Shown here piece by piece: positions 42,931 to 51,931 of a stretch of DNA of 64,000 nucleotides (its first letter is position 1; every line of letters starts with the position of its first letter). Source of the DNA: Knoellia flava TL1 (lineage in GTDB: Bacteria > Actinomycetota > Actinomycetes > Actinomycetales > Dermatophilaceae); NCBI RefSeq assembly GCF_000768675.1, contig NZ_AVPI01000014.1, positions 1-64,000 on the forward strand, written 5' to 3'. The translations under genes were made by a program, and so were the position numbers. The notes below the pieces were generated by a model that was given only the letters and a program-made list of their open reading frames with translations, did not search any database and was not told the origin of the DNA.

Positions 42931-43253
42931 GGTCGGTCGCCCTCTTCGTCGCGGCCGCCGTCGCCGAGATCGGTGGCGCCTGGCTCGTCTGGCAGGGCGT
43001 CCGCGAGCACCGCGGTTGGGCCTGGATCGGCGCGGGGCTCGTCGCCCTCGGGATCTACGGCTTCGTCGCCACGCTCCAGCCCGACGCGCACTTCGGAAGG
43101 ATCCTCGCGGCATACGGAGGGGTGTTCGTCGCGGGCTCGCTCGCGTGGGGGATGGCACTCGACGGCTTCCGGCCCGATCGTTACGACGTGGCCGGCGCGC
43201 TGCTCTGCCTCGCCGGGGTCGCCGTCATCATGTATGCGCCTCGCTCGTCCTGA
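42918..43253 (+). CDS. YnfA family small membrane protein
   Basis: 111 residues from a GTG inside the end of the previous gene. Four membrane helices and the UPF0060 pattern [44 protein letters not shown] and [12 protein letters not shown]. YnfA proteins belong to the drug/metabolite transporter (SMR-like) fold and are thought to export small cations. The length is typical. Start choice rests on the hydrophobic N-terminus right after the GTG. Confidence 0.88.
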   Translation: MDTLRSVALFVAAAVAEIGGAWLVWQGVREHRGWAWIGAGLVALGIYGFVATLQPDAHFGRILAAYGGVFVAGSLAWGMALDGFRPDRYDVAGALLCLAGVAVIMYAPRSS

Positions 43254-43359
43254 GCAGTCCCGACCACAGGGCCGACCCCCCGATCGAGGCCTGTTGCGTG
43301 GCGTGAGCTCCGAGGATCATCGAAGACGCACACAGGAGTCGCGCCCGAGGAGGCCGATG

Positions 43360-43740
43360 ATGGCTCGCCGTATCGTCACCACGCCCGGGGCGCCGCAGTC
43401 GCCGCTCTTCGCCCAGGGCGTCCGGGTGGGGTCCCACGTCTGGGTCTCGGGGATGACCGGGCTGGACCCCGAGACGGGCGTGATGGCCGGCCCCACCATC
43501 CAGGAGCAGACCCGTCAGGCCCTCGTCAACGCGGAGCGCGTCGTCGAGGCGGCGGGTGGGTCGCGCGGAGACATCGTCGAGGTGGGCGTGCTGCTCGCGC
43601 AGCCCGAGGACTTCGCCGGCCTCAACGAGGCGTATGCCGTGCACTTCCCTGACAGCCCTCCTGCGCGCTACGTGGCCCGGCTCGGCCCCGAGCTCCCGGG
43701 GGTGCTGGTCTCGATCCGCATGACCGCGGTCATCGAGTAG
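43360..43740 (+). CDS. RidA family protein
   Basis: 126 residues. A GAGGAGG ribosome site six bases upstream favours the second of two adjacent ATGs. RidA (YjgF/YER057c/UK114) features: GVRVGSHVWVSGMTGLDPETG, QALVNAERVVEAAG and the C-terminal PARYVARLGPELPGVLVSIRMTAVI, with Arg in the position that binds the substrate carboxylate. Such trimers hydrolyse reactive enamine/imine intermediates from PLP enzymes. The gene stands alone. Confidence 0.9.
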   Translation: MARRIVTTPGAPQSPLFAQGVRVGSHVWVSGMTGLDPETGVMAGPTIQEQTRQALVNAERVVEAAGGSRGDIVEVGVLLAQPEDFAGLNEAYAVHFPDSPPARYVARLGPELPGVLVSIRMTAVIE

Positions 43741-43776
43741 CCCACGTCGCACCGGTGCAGGCCGAACACGGCCCGA

Positions 43777-44490
43777 TCAACCGGACGCGGCTGCTGAGGT
43801 GTCGGTGCAGAGGACTCCGCGGTTGCCCTCCTGGTCGGCGAGCACGGTGAGGCCGGGCGACGCGCTGTCGTCGACGACCTTCGCCCCGGCGGCGACGGCC
43901 GCCTCGATGCGCTCCGCCACGACCTCGGGGGCGACGTAGACCTCGACGTGGAACCGCTGCCCGGCTGGCTCGTCCCCGTCGGCGTCCACGTCGCCGAACC
44001 AGAGGTTGGGCACGCGCACCGTCGCGTCGCGGACCTCGTCGCTCGGCGTCCCGCGCCCCTGCGCCGAGGCGTCCCCGGTGAGCAGGGCCGCCCACACCGG
44101 CGCGACCGTCGCCGACTTCGCGACATCCAGGCCGAGCTCGACCTCGCTCACGGCGGTGGGGTCGGCCCGAAGACCCTGAGCGGCCGCGACGTCGCTGACC
44201 CGCCGCGCGAGGTCGACGTCCTGCTGGGTCACCCACTCGACGACGTGCTCGGTGCCCTCGTCGTCGCGGTAGACCGCGTCGACGGTGACGAGCTCGAGGT
44301 CGACGTGCCCGGAACCGATGCGCACTCGCGGATGGTGGCCGACCTCGTCACCCTCCTGGCCCACCGCGGCGACCAACCGCGCGGCCGCCCCGAAGTCGTC
44401 GACGAGGAAGCGGGCGTGCAGCCCCTGCGCGAGCTTGCGCCAGTCGGCCAGCCCGGCCTCGGCGATCTGGGGTCCCCTCAGCATGTCCAT
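43777..44490 (-). CDS. Pterin-4a-carbinolamine dehydratase/VOC domain fusion
   Basis: 237 residues. The first 105 are a pterin-4a-carbinolamine dehydratase-like domain (LADWRKLAQGLHARF, then EVGHHPRVRIGSGHVDLELVT with the family His-His-Pro). After a linker, residues 125-230 resemble a glyoxalase/VOC domain (VRVPNLWFGDVDADG, FHVEVYVAPEVVAERI, GLTVLADQEGNRGVLCT). The dehydratase would recycle hydroxytetrahydrobiopterin or stabilise a partner. No aromatic amino acid hydroxylase is near. The role of the fusion is unknown. Confidence 0.82.
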   Translation of the reverse strand: MDMLRGPQIAEAGLADWRKLAQGLHARFLVDDFGAAARLVAAVGQEGDEVGHHPRVRIGSGHVDLELVTVDAVYRDDEGTEHVVEWVTQQDVDLARRVSDVAAAQGLRADPTAVSEVELGLDVAKSATVAPVWAALLTGDASAQGRGTPSDEVRDATVRVPNLWFGDVDADGDEPAGQRFHVEVYVAPEVVAERIEAAVAAGAKVVDDSASPGLTVLADQEGNRGVLCTDTSAAASG

Positions 44491-44545
44491 GCCTCGCGAA
44501 CCTACTCGTTCTACGGCCCTGCCGACGGTGACTCGGGCGACCGCC

Positions 44546-45868
44546 TCAGACGGCGTCGAGGCCGAACCCCCCTGCTCGGAATGCCTCGACGAAGAGGGCG
44601 TGGTCGGTGCGGACCTGCGCGGCGTACTCCATCCCTCTGGCGGCCACCCACTCGCAGAACTCGGTCCGCCCGCCCTCGACCGACGCCGCCACCGCCTCCT
44701 CGACCTGGAAGTCGACGAGGTCCTGGTGGCTGTCCTCGTCGGAGGCGCAGTGGATCTTGGCCGTCGCCTGCCCGAGCTGCCTCACGACGACGCCGATCTC
44801 GTCGGGCTCGGTGAGGTCGGCCCACGGCAGGTCGACCTCGTAGGGGGAGATCTCGGACACGACGTACCCGACCCCGTCGATCGTCGTGTGCCCGAGCAGC
44901 GAGTCGGTGTGCGCCTGCAGCGCCCGCTGGCTCACGACGGTCCGGTGGGCCTCGTGCTCGAACGCCGCCTCGATCGCCTCGCTGTCGACGAACCGGCTCA
45001 GTGCGGGGACGCTCGCCTGCTTCATCTGCACGACGGCGTCGTTCTCGAGGGCCTGGCTGTGTCCCTCGAGCAGCAGGACGTAGCTGGTCTGGCCGGCGCT
45101 CCCGATGCCGTGTGTCCGCGTCGACGCGACGTCGCGCACGTCGTAGAAGACCGGGATGTGGCTGCGCTTGTCCTCGGGGACCGTGGGCAGGTAGCGCTCG
45201 AACGCATCGAGGACCTTCGCCCGGTCCGCCTTCGAGAGGCGGCGTCGGCCGTCGCCCTCTGTGAAGACACGCTGGTGGTCCTCGACGACGGTCATCGAGT
45301 CGAGCAGGTCGACGCGGCGTGTCTCGCGCGCCCGGTGCAGGACGTCGAGGACCGGGCCCTTGGCGTTGTCGAGAAGCAGTGCGAACTCGGTGTCGTCCGG
45401 GGTGTCGAGGTAGTGGTTGACCTGGCGGAGGTAGGCCCGCACGTAGGCCTCCACCAGGCCGCGCACCTTTTCGTCAGGCAGCGCCTTCTGCCATGCGACC
45501 AGCGCCAGCGACGCCGCGAACCGCAGCAGGTCCCACGTGTAGTGACCGACATAGGCCTCGTCGAAGTCGTTGACGTCGAAGACGAGGCGCCCGGCCGAGT
45601 CGAGGTAGGTCCCGAAGTTCTCGACGTGCAGGTCACCGTGCACCCAGATCCGCGACGACCGCTCGTCGACCCACGGCGCCTCGAGCCGGGTGACGTCGCG
45701 GTAGAAGAGCGGAGCCGAGCCGCGGTAGAAGGAGTGCGGGTCGTGAGCCATGCTGCGGAACTTCGTCCGGTATGCCGTCGGCACCCGCTCCATCCCCTCG
45801 GCGAAGGCGTCTCGCAGCACGTCCACGACGACACGGGTGCGCGCGCTGTCCGACCGGCTCGGCGACAT
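44546..45868 (-). CDS. DUF2252 domain-containing protein (kinase-like fold)
   Basis: 440 residues. Features match DUF2252: YRTKFRSMAHDPHSFYRGSA near residue 33, HGDLHVENFGTYLD (His77-Asp79, Asn84) and VFDVNDFDEAYVGHYTWDLLRFAAS. The HGDxHxxN plus DFDE pattern resembles the catalytic and metal sites of aminoglycoside phosphotransferase-type kinases, so a small-molecule phosphotransfer role is plausible but unproven. It is transcribed alone. Confidence 0.88.
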   Translation of the reverse strand: MSPSRSDSARTRVVVDVLRDAFAEGMERVPTAYRTKFRSMAHDPHSFYRGSAPLFYRDVTRLEAPWVDERSSRIWVHGDLHVENFGTYLDSAGRLVFDVNDFDEAYVGHYTWDLLRFAASLALVAWQKALPDEKVRGLVEAYVRAYLRQVNHYLDTPDDTEFALLLDNAKGPVLDVLHRARETRRVDLLDSMTVVEDHQRVFTEGDGRRRLSKADRAKVLDAFERYLPTVPEDKRSHIPVFYDVRDVASTRTHGIGSAGQTSYVLLLEGHSQALENDAVVQMKQASVPALSRFVDSEAIEAAFEHEAHRTVVSQRALQAHTDSLLGHTTIDGVGYVVSEISPYEVDLPWADLTEPDEIGVVVRQLGQATAKIHCASDEDSHQDLVDFQVEEAVAASVEGGRTEFCEWVAARGMEYAAQVRTDHALFVEAFRAGGFGLDAV

Positions 45869-45920
45869 GGCTGGACCCTAGACCCGCGCGACCCCTCGGG
45901 TGCGGGTCACGCGGGACCAG

Positions 45921-46742
45921 TCAGAGCCCGAGGAGCTCCTCGCTGCGCTCCCAGAGCCGTGTCGCCGCGGACGCGTCGTGGACGATGGGGTTGACCGGCG
46001 CCTCACGGTTGTCGACGTAGTAGGACCCCGACCGCCACGTCCGGCCGGCCGTCCCGTCGGCGAGCCAGGTGAGGCGGCCACCGCCGGTCTCGACGCTCGT
46101 GAGCAGCCGCGAGAGCGGCGTCCGCCAGACCACGCGCATCATGCTGGTCGTGTCGCTCGCGAAGTTCGTGCGGATGACGCCGGGGTGGAACGCCGCGGCC
46201 CGCAGGCCCTGACGGTGGAAGCGACGGTGCAGTTCGACCGTGAAGAGCGCATTGGCCAGCTTGGCGGCGCCGTAGGCCTTCGTGGCGGTCCACGTCCCGG
46301 TGGGACCCAGGTCGTCCTGGCCGAGCCTGCCCGAGAGCAGGTGTGCCCGGCTCGACGTCTGGATCACCGATGCGCCGCTCTCGAGCAGCCGGTCGCGCAG
46401 GAGGGCGGTAAGCAGGAAGGGTGCCAGGTGGTTGACCTGGAGCGTCTTGTCGAAGCCGTCCGTCGTCGTCTCGCGCCCGAACGTCCCGCCGGCGTTGTTG
46501 GCGAGCACGTCGATCCGCGGGTGGTTCGCGAGCAGCTTCTCGGCTAGCCCGCGCACCTGGTCGAGGTCGGCGAAGTCCGCGACGTGGCCCGGGACGCCGA
46601 GGTCGTCCGCGACCCGTCGGGTCTTCTCCGGCGACCGCCCGACGATGACGACGTCGTGTCCCCTGGCACGCAGCTGCCGGGCCGAGGCCGCGCCGATGCC
46701 GTCGCTCGCGCCCGTGAGGACGATGGTGCGCTTGTCGCTCAT
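45921..46742 (-). CDS. SDR family NAD(P)-dependent oxidoreductase
   Basis: 273 residues from an ATG preceded by CAGGAG. The classical TGASDGIGAASARQL cofactor motif is near residue 10, NNAGG near 85, catalytic Ser in VIQTSSRAHL, and YGAAKLANALFTVEL with the active-site Tyr-x3-Lys. The longer middle part (FHPGVIRTNFASD, then a loop before GSYYVDNREAPV) resembles the retinol-dehydrogenase-like branch. The substrate cannot be deduced. Confidence 0.92.
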   Translation of the reverse strand: MSDKRTIVLTGASDGIGAASARQLRARGHDVVIVGRSPEKTRRVADDLGVPGHVADFADLDQVRGLAEKLLANHPRIDVLANNAGGTFGRETTTDGFDKTLQVNHLAPFLLTALLRDRLLESGASVIQTSSRAHLLSGRLGQDDLGPTGTWTATKAYGAAKLANALFTVELHRRFHRQGLRAAAFHPGVIRTNFASDTTSMMRVVWRTPLSRLLTSVETGGGRLTWLADGTAGRTWRSGSYYVDNREAPVNPIVHDASAATRLWERSEELLGL

Positions 46743-46863
46743 GCCGGCTCCTGCGCTGCGGTGGTCGGACCGTGACCCGTCGGACCCCCCGACTCTGTCA
46801 CGAGCGAGGACGGGTGCCTCACCCCGCGTGGAACCTTCCTTCGCGACGACGCGTCGAAGCAGC

Positions 46864-47334
46864 ATGAGAAGCCGTGTCGTGCTGCTCGTCGTCGCGACGG
46901 TCGTCGCGCTCGTGGGCCTTGGATCCGCGTATGCCGTGTCGCGCGCCCTCGACCGTGCCCCCACCGAGGATGCCGGTTGGGTCGACTCTCTGGACGAGGT
47001 TCAGGGGGAGTGGGTGTCGAGCACTGGCTTCGCGCGGGACGGCTCGACGCCGTGGGCCCTTCCGATCCGCCTGAGCATCGTCGGTGAGAGGGTGAGCCTC
47101 AACGCCGGCTGCAACACGATGGCCGTGCATGCGTCGGTGGACGACCACCGGCTCCGTCCCTCCGGGCAGCATTCCATGACGGCCATGGACTGCGCTCCCG
47201 CGGCCGAGGCGAGGGACCGCTGGGTGGCAGGCCTCGTCTTCGGGGGTCCACAGGTGTCGCTCAAGGGCTCGACGGAGGGCCGGATGCTCGCCCTCGACTC
47301 CGACGAGGGCTGGATCGGCTTCGTCCCTCGCTGA
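46864..47334 (+). CDS. META domain-containing membrane-anchored protein (HslJ-like)
   Basis: 156 residues. An uncleaved or cleavable hydrophobic segment occupies residues 3-27 (VVLLVVATVVALVGLGSAYAV). The outer part has the META domain pattern: VQGEWVSSTGF, VSLNAGCNTMAVHASVD, and SMTAMDCAPAAEARDRWVAGL. Such domains occur in heat-shock lipoproteins of unknown mechanism. It is divergent from the SDR gene across about 120 bases. Confidence 0.8.
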   Translation: MRSRVVLLVVATVVALVGLGSAYAVSRALDRAPTEDAGWVDSLDEVQGEWVSSTGFARDGSTPWALPIRLSIVGERVSLNAGCNTMAVHASVDDHRLRPSGQHSMTAMDCAPAAEARDRWVAGLVFGGPQVSLKGSTEGRMLALDSDEGWIGFVPR

Positions 47335-47457
47335 CCGGCCCCCGCCGACCGGTTGGCGCTGAGCCGATGCTGCCACCCGGGCTGCGCGGGCCCATGCCTG
47401 CGGGAAGGCCGAGGGCGAACCCACCGCACTGTCCCCGCCGTGGGACATGCTGGGCCC

Positions 47458-47679
47458 ATGGCGATCCGCAGCGGGAGCAAGGTCAAGTGGAAGTGGGGCT
47501 CGTCGTGGGCGGAGGGGACGGTCTCGGAGGTCCACCACGACTCGGTGACGCGCACGACCCAGGGCGAAGAGGTCACGCGCAACGGCAGCGATGACGACCC
47601 GGCATACGTCATCCGCCAGGACGACGACACGGTCGTCCTCAAGCTGGCGAGCGAGGTGCAGCGGGCGGACGGCGACTGA
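47458..47679 (+). CDS. DUF2945 (Tudor-like HVA1) small protein
   Basis: 73 residues: SGSKVKWKWGSSWAEGTV, then EEVTRNGSDDDPAYVIRQDD and VVLKLASEVQRAD, the full DUF2945 domain with its conserved KW(x)WG opening. Function is unknown; the fold is a small SH3/Tudor-like barrel. It ends three bases before the DNA glycosylase start, so the two are likely co-transcribed. Confidence 0.88.
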   Translation: MAIRSGSKVKWKWGSSWAEGTVSEVHHDSVTRTTQGEEVTRNGSDDDPAYVIRQDDDTVVLKLASEVQRADGD

Positions 47680-47682
47680 CCC

Positions 47683-48522
47683 GTGGCCGAGGGTCACGCC
47701 GTCCACGGCATGGCGCGGCGCCTGCGGCAGCTCGTGGGTGCGCCGGTCCGGTCGCGCTCCCCGAACGGCCAGCTCGACGCCGGCCTCTTCGACGAGCGGG
47801 TCGTCGCCGACGCGCAGGCGGTCGGCAAGCACCTGCTCGTCAGTGCCGTCGACGTGCCGCTCAGCGTGCACCTCCACCTCGCGATGGACGGCGGCGTCTC
47901 GGTGCGTCGTCACCAGCGGGTCCTCGAGGGCGACTACCCACGCACCGAGCCGCCGGTCCACGGCAACGTCGCCTGGCGTCTGCTGTCGGCGACCCACCTC
48001 GCCGAGGTCACCGACCCCGCGGTCTGTGAGCTGCTCGACGAGGACGGCGTCCTCGCGCTGCGCGCCCGGCTCGGGCCCGACCCGCTGCGCGACGACGCCG
48101 AGCCCGACCTCGCCCGGCGACGGGTCCAGAGCTCCCGCAGGCCGATCGGCGCGCTCATCATCGACCAGAAGGTCATTGCGGGCATCGGCAACGTCTATCG
48201 CGCCGAGCTCCTGCACCGCGCCCGGCTCAACCCCTTCACGCCCGGGCGCGACGTCGACGACGAGACCTTCGAGGCGATCTGGCAGGACGCCGTCGACCTC
48301 ATGACGATCGGGCTCGGCGCCGGCTGGATCGTCACCGACCCGCGGCAGGTCGCCGCGGTGCGCGAGGCCCTCGTCCGCGGCGAGACCGTGCCCCGCGGCC
48401 CGAAGCGGTATGCCGTCTACGGCCGAGCGGGCAAGCCGTGCCACGTGTGCGGCACGACCGTCCGCGCCGAGCGGATGGGCCTCCAACGACTCTTCTGGTG
48501 CCCGGGCTGCCAGCACTCCTGA
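47683..48522 (+). CDS. Fpg/Nei family DNA glycosylase with Ala in place of the catalytic Pro2
   Basis: 279 residues from a GTG. The sequence begins V-A-E-G-H, where Fpg/Nei enzymes nearly always begin M-P-E. Glu3 is kept but the catalytic Pro2 is Ala. Other features are intact: SVHLHLAMDG, the helix-two-turn-helix with IDQKVIAGIGNVYRAELL, and the zinc finger CHVCGT...CPGC (253-277). Loss of Pro2 would weaken Schiff-base chemistry, although NEIL3 works with an N-terminal Val. It resembles the Nei2 branch of actinobacteria. Confidence 0.9.
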   Translation: MAEGHAVHGMARRLRQLVGAPVRSRSPNGQLDAGLFDERVVADAQAVGKHLLVSAVDVPLSVHLHLAMDGGVSVRRHQRVLEGDYPRTEPPVHGNVAWRLLSATHLAEVTDPAVCELLDEDGVLALRARLGPDPLRDDAEPDLARRRVQSSRRPIGALIIDQKVIAGIGNVYRAELLHRARLNPFTPGRDVDDETFEAIWQDAVDLMTIGLGAGWIVTDPRQVAAVREALVRGETVPRGPKRYAVYGRAGKPCHVCGTTVRAERMGLQRLFWCPGCQHS

Positions 48523-48538
48523 GCCCGGAGCAGGCACG

Positions 48539-49069
48539 ATGGGCCGCATGCAGTCCCTCGAGCTGCTCCTCGACGACGACACCGACGCGACCGTGCGCGC
48601 CGAGTGGACGGTCCTGCGCGACGCCGGGTTGCCGAGCCAGGCCGACCACACCGGTGTCTCGAACGCGCCGCACGTCACCCTCCTCGTCACCGAGCACCTG
48701 CCCACGGCCGACGACGACCTCGCGTCGGAGCTCGGGCCGATGCTCCCGCTGCGGGTGCGGCTCGGCCCGGTCGTCGCGTTCCCCGGGCGGCGGCTCGTCC
48801 TCGCCCGGCTCGTCCTCGTCGACGAGCCGCTGCTGCGGATGCACGCCGCGGCGCTCGGTCGCAGCGGCGCCTCGGCCACCCCGCTCACCGCGAACGGCAG
48901 GTGGGTGCCGCACGTGACGCTCGCACGCGGCATACCGGAGGAGGACGCGGCGCGCGCGCTCGCGCTGCGGTGGGCGCCCGACCTCGCAGGAACCGTGACG
49001 CAAGTGCGCCGGTGGGACAGCACCGCACGACAGACGTTCGCCGTCGCGGCCGCGAGGACGCAGGCGTGA
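48539..49069 (+). CDS. 2'-5' RNA ligase family protein
   Basis: 176 residues from an ATG preceded by CGGAG; a second in-frame ATG three codons later is possible. Two H-x-T motifs of the 2H phosphoesterase fold are seen in APHVTLLV and VPHVTLAR, about 85 residues apart. Such proteins open or close 2',3'-cyclic phosphates or process nucleotide derivatives. The stop overlaps the next gene's GTG. Confidence 0.85.
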   Translation: MGRMQSLELLLDDDTDATVRAEWTVLRDAGLPSQADHTGVSNAPHVTLLVTEHLPTADDDLASELGPMLPLRVRLGPVVAFPGRRLVLARLVLVDEPLLRMHAAALGRSGASATPLTANGRWVPHVTLARGIPEEDAARALALRWAPDLAGTVTQVRRWDSTARQTFAVAAARTQA

Positions 49070-50574
49070 CCGGCGCACACCCCGCGACAGAAAGGCCCGT
49101 CGGTCCGCGCCTCGCCGCTGCCCTCGTCTTCGGGAGCAGCGGCGCCGTCCTCGTCGTCGAGCTCGTGTCCCTCCGGCTGCTCGCGCCCTACCTCGGGCTC
49201 ACCCTCGAGACGAGCACCCTCGTCATCGGCATCGCGCTCGCGGCGATCGCCCTCGGCTCCTGGCTCGGCGGGCGGGCGGCCGACTCGACCGATCCGCGGC
49301 GGCTGCTCGCACCGCTGCTCGCCGTCTCGGGGATCGCCGTCTCGCTCATGCCCGTCCTCGTCCGCGGCGTCGGCGAGGTCGCCGGTGCGGGAGTCTTCCT
49401 CTTCGGCGCGCTCGCGATCCTCGTGCCGGGTGCGCTCCTCTCGGGCGTCTCGCCGATCGTCGCCAAGCTCCGGCTCTCCGACCTGTCCGACACCGGCAGC
49501 GTCGTCGGCGGGCTCTCGGGCATCGGCACCCTCGGCGCGATCGCGGGCACCGTGCTCACCGGCTTCGTCTTCGTCTCGGCCTTCCCGGTCAGCGCGCTGC
49601 TCGTCGGGCTGGGGGTGCTGCTCGTCCTCGCCGCCGTGGCCCTCGAGACCCACCTGCGCCGCGGCGCACGTCGCGCCCTGCCCGCCCTCCTGCTGCTGCC
49701 CGGTGGTCTCGGGGCCGCGTGGGGCCCGGGAAGCTGCGACGTCGAGACGGTTTACCACTGCGCCGACGTCGTGGCCGACGAGGCCCGGCCCGGTGGGCGG
49801 TTGCTCGTCCTCGACGGCATCCGCCACTCCTACGTCGACCTCGACGACCCGACGCACCTCGAGTTCGACTACGTCGGTGCCCTCGCCGCCGTCGCAGACA
49901 CGGTCAGGCCCGCGAAGGTGCCGCTCACGGCATACCACCTCGGCGGGGGAGGCCTCACGCTCCCGCGCTACCTCGCGACGACCCGGCCCGGCACGACGAG
50001 CGTCGTCTCGGAGATCGACGCGGGGGTGCTCGAGGTGGACGTCGAGCGCCTCGGTCTCGTCACCGGTCCGCGGCTCGACGTGCGGGTCGAGGACGGCCGG
50101 CTCGGGCTGCGCCGGATCCGCGACGGGTCGCAGGACCTCGTCGTCGGGGATGCCTTCGGCGGGCTCAGCATCCCGTGGCACCTCACGACCCGCGAGGCGC
50201 TCACCGACGTGCGCCGCGTCCTCGCCGACGACGGCACGTATGCCGCCAACCTCATCGACTTCGGGCCGCTCGCCTTCGCGCGGGCCGAGCTCGCGACCCT
50301 GCGGTCGGTCTTCGACCACGTCGTCCTCGCGGCCGATCCCGGCACCGTGGCGCGCGACCGTGACGGTGGCGGCAACCTCGTCGCGGTTGCGTCCCAGTCC
50401 CCGGTCGACGCCGCCGCACTCGCGTCACGGATGGGAGGGCGCGGGCTCGACTGGCAGGTCCTCGAGGGGGCCGCCCTCGACGCGTGGATCGGGGACGCCC
50501 GAGTCCTCACCGACGACCACGCGCCGGTCGACCAGCTGCTGACGCCCTACCCGCCGCAGCCCCGTCTGCCCTGA
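49066..50574 (+). CDS. Fused MFS/spermidine synthase-like membrane protein
   Basis: 502 residues from a GTG overlapping the previous stop. Six or seven membrane helices (residues about 15-200) resemble the transporter-like half of the fused MFS/spermidine synthase family. The cytoplasmic half has a Rossmann domain: YHLGGGGLTLPRYLA, VVSEIDAGVLEVDV and LVVGDAFGGLSIPWHLT. The Gly-rich motif lacks the Asp/Glu common after GGG in true spermidine synthases, so aminopropyl transfer is uncertain. It may be another SAM-type transferase. Confidence 0.87.
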   Translation: MTGAHPATERPVGPRLAAALVFGSSGAVLVVELVSLRLLAPYLGLTLETSTLVIGIALAAIALGSWLGGRAADSTDPRRLLAPLLAVSGIAVSLMPVLVRGVGEVAGAGVFLFGALAILVPGALLSGVSPIVAKLRLSDLSDTGSVVGGLSGIGTLGAIAGTVLTGFVFVSAFPVSALLVGLGVLLVLAAVALETHLRRGARRALPALLLLPGGLGAAWGPGSCDVETVYHCADVVADEARPGGRLLVLDGIRHSYVDLDDPTHLEFDYVGALAAVADTVRPAKVPLTAYHLGGGGLTLPRYLATTRPGTTSVVSEIDAGVLEVDVERLGLVTGPRLDVRVEDGRLGLRRIRDGSQDLVVGDAFGGLSIPWHLTTREALTDVRRVLADDGTYAANLIDFGPLAFARAELATLRSVFDHVVLAADPGTVARDRDGGGNLVAVASQSPVDAAALASRMGGRGLDWQVLEGAALDAWIGDARVLTDDHAPVDQLLTPYPPQPRLP

Positions 50575-50645
50575 CCGGTCGCGGTCGGTCGCGGCTGGGC
50601 GCGGAACGCGGCCGCGGTGTCGGTGGGACGGCATACGGTCGCGTC

Positions 50646-51914
50646 GTGCTCACGACGGTCGCGGTCTCGGGATACCGCTCGCTGCGGGACGTCGTCGTGC
50701 CGCTGCGCGACCTCGACGTCGTCACCGGCGCCAACGGCACCGGCAAGTCGAGCCTCTATCGCAGCCTCCGGCTCCTCGCCGGCTGCGGTCGCGGCGACGT
50801 CATCGGGACGCTCGCCCGCGAAGGTGGGCTCCAGTCCGCGCTGTGGGCCGGACCCGTCTCGCTCGACGCCGCGCGCAGACGGGGGTATGCCGTCCAGGGG
50901 ACCGTGCGCAAGGGTCCGGTGAGCCTGCGGCTCGGCTTCGCGAGCGACGACTGGAGCTACCTCGTCGACCTCGGCCTCCCACAGCAGGGTGCCGACGCGG
51001 CGGGCAGCTCGGCGTTCCTGCGCGACCCCGAGATCAAGCGCGAGGTCGTGTGGTCCGGGCCGGTCATGCGACCCGGCTCGGTCGTCGCCCGGCGGCGCTG
51101 GGGGACGGTCGAGGTGCGGACCGGGGAGGGAACGGGTGCGGCGGCCCCCGACGAGTGGGAGACCGACCGCCCGGTCGGGTGGGAGTCCGACCCCGAGCCC
51201 GAGATCGACGCCGGTGTGCGACCACCGCGGGGGTGGATCCGGCTCACCCAGTCGCTGCGGCCGTGGGAGTCGATGCTCACCGAGCTCGCCGACCCCGAGC
51301 GCGCACCCGAGCTGCTCCGGGTGCGACGGCTCATCGCCGGCTGGCGCTTCTATGACGGGTTCCGCGCCGACCCCGACGCGCCCGCCCGCCGACAGCAGGT
51401 CGGGACGCGCACCCCGGTGCTTGCCGACGACGGGTCCGACCTGGCGGCGGCACTCCAGACGATCCGCGAGAGCGGACGCGCCGCACTCGACGCGGCGGTG
51501 GGGGACGCCTTCGACGGGGCCACCATCGAGGTGCCGGTCGTCGACGGGCGCTTCGACGTGCACCTGCACCAGCCCGGGATGCTGCGTCCGCTCGCGGCGG
51601 CGGAGCTGTCCGACGGGACGCTGCGCTACCTCTGCCTCGTGGCGGCACTGCTCACCGTCGACCCGCCACCCCTCCTCGTGCTCAACGAGCCCGAGACCTC
51701 GCTCCACCCCGACCTCCTGCCGCCGCTGGCCCGGCTCATCGCCGAGGCGTCGACCCGCAGTCAGGTCATGGTCGTCTCGCACTCGGCGACGCTCGCCCGG
51801 GCGCTCGGTGACCGGGCCACGCGAGTGACCCTCGTCAAGGACCTCGGCGAGACTTTCGTCGAGGGTCAGGGCCTGCTCACGACCCCGGCGTGGAACTGGG
51901 GCTCGCGGCGGTGA
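50646..51914 (+). CDS. AAA family ATPase (AAA_21/OLD-like)
   Basis: 422 residues from a GTG. An SMC-like ATP-binding head is split across the protein: YRSLRDVVVPLRDLDVVTGANGTGKSSLYR with Walker A near 33-40, then signature-like LSDGTLRYLCLVAALL, Walker B LLVLNEPETSLHPDLL and the H-loop VVSHS. No nuclease (TOPRIM) domain follows, so it is not a full OLD protein. Function is unknown; similar stand-alone ATPases are sometimes part of defence or repair pairs, but no partner is evident. Asn in LNEPE replaces the more usual Asp. Confidence 0.85.
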   Translation: MLTTVAVSGYRSLRDVVVPLRDLDVVTGANGTGKSSLYRSLRLLAGCGRGDVIGTLAREGGLQSALWAGPVSLDAARRRGYAVQGTVRKGPVSLRLGFASDDWSYLVDLGLPQQGADAAGSSAFLRDPEIKREVVWSGPVMRPGSVVARRRWGTVEVRTGEGTGAAAPDEWETDRPVGWESDPEPEIDAGVRPPRGWIRLTQSLRPWESMLTELADPERAPELLRVRRLIAGWRFYDGFRADPDAPARRQQVGTRTPVLADDGSDLAAALQTIRESGRAALDAAVGDAFDGATIEVPVVDGRFDVHLHQPGMLRPLAAAELSDGTLRYLCLVAALLTVDPPPLLVLNEPETSLHPDLLPPLARLIAEASTRSQVMVVSHSATLARALGDRATRVTLVKDLGETFVEGQGLLTTPAWNWGSRR

Positions 51915-51931
51915 CCCAGCACAATGCCCCC

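Noticed and set aside
46819..50319. A 1166-codon open frame on the minus strand
   Set aside because: It runs antisense to seven genes with clear families. Its translation is Arg/Glu/Val-rich with no motif. It is an artefact of G+C-rich codon bias.
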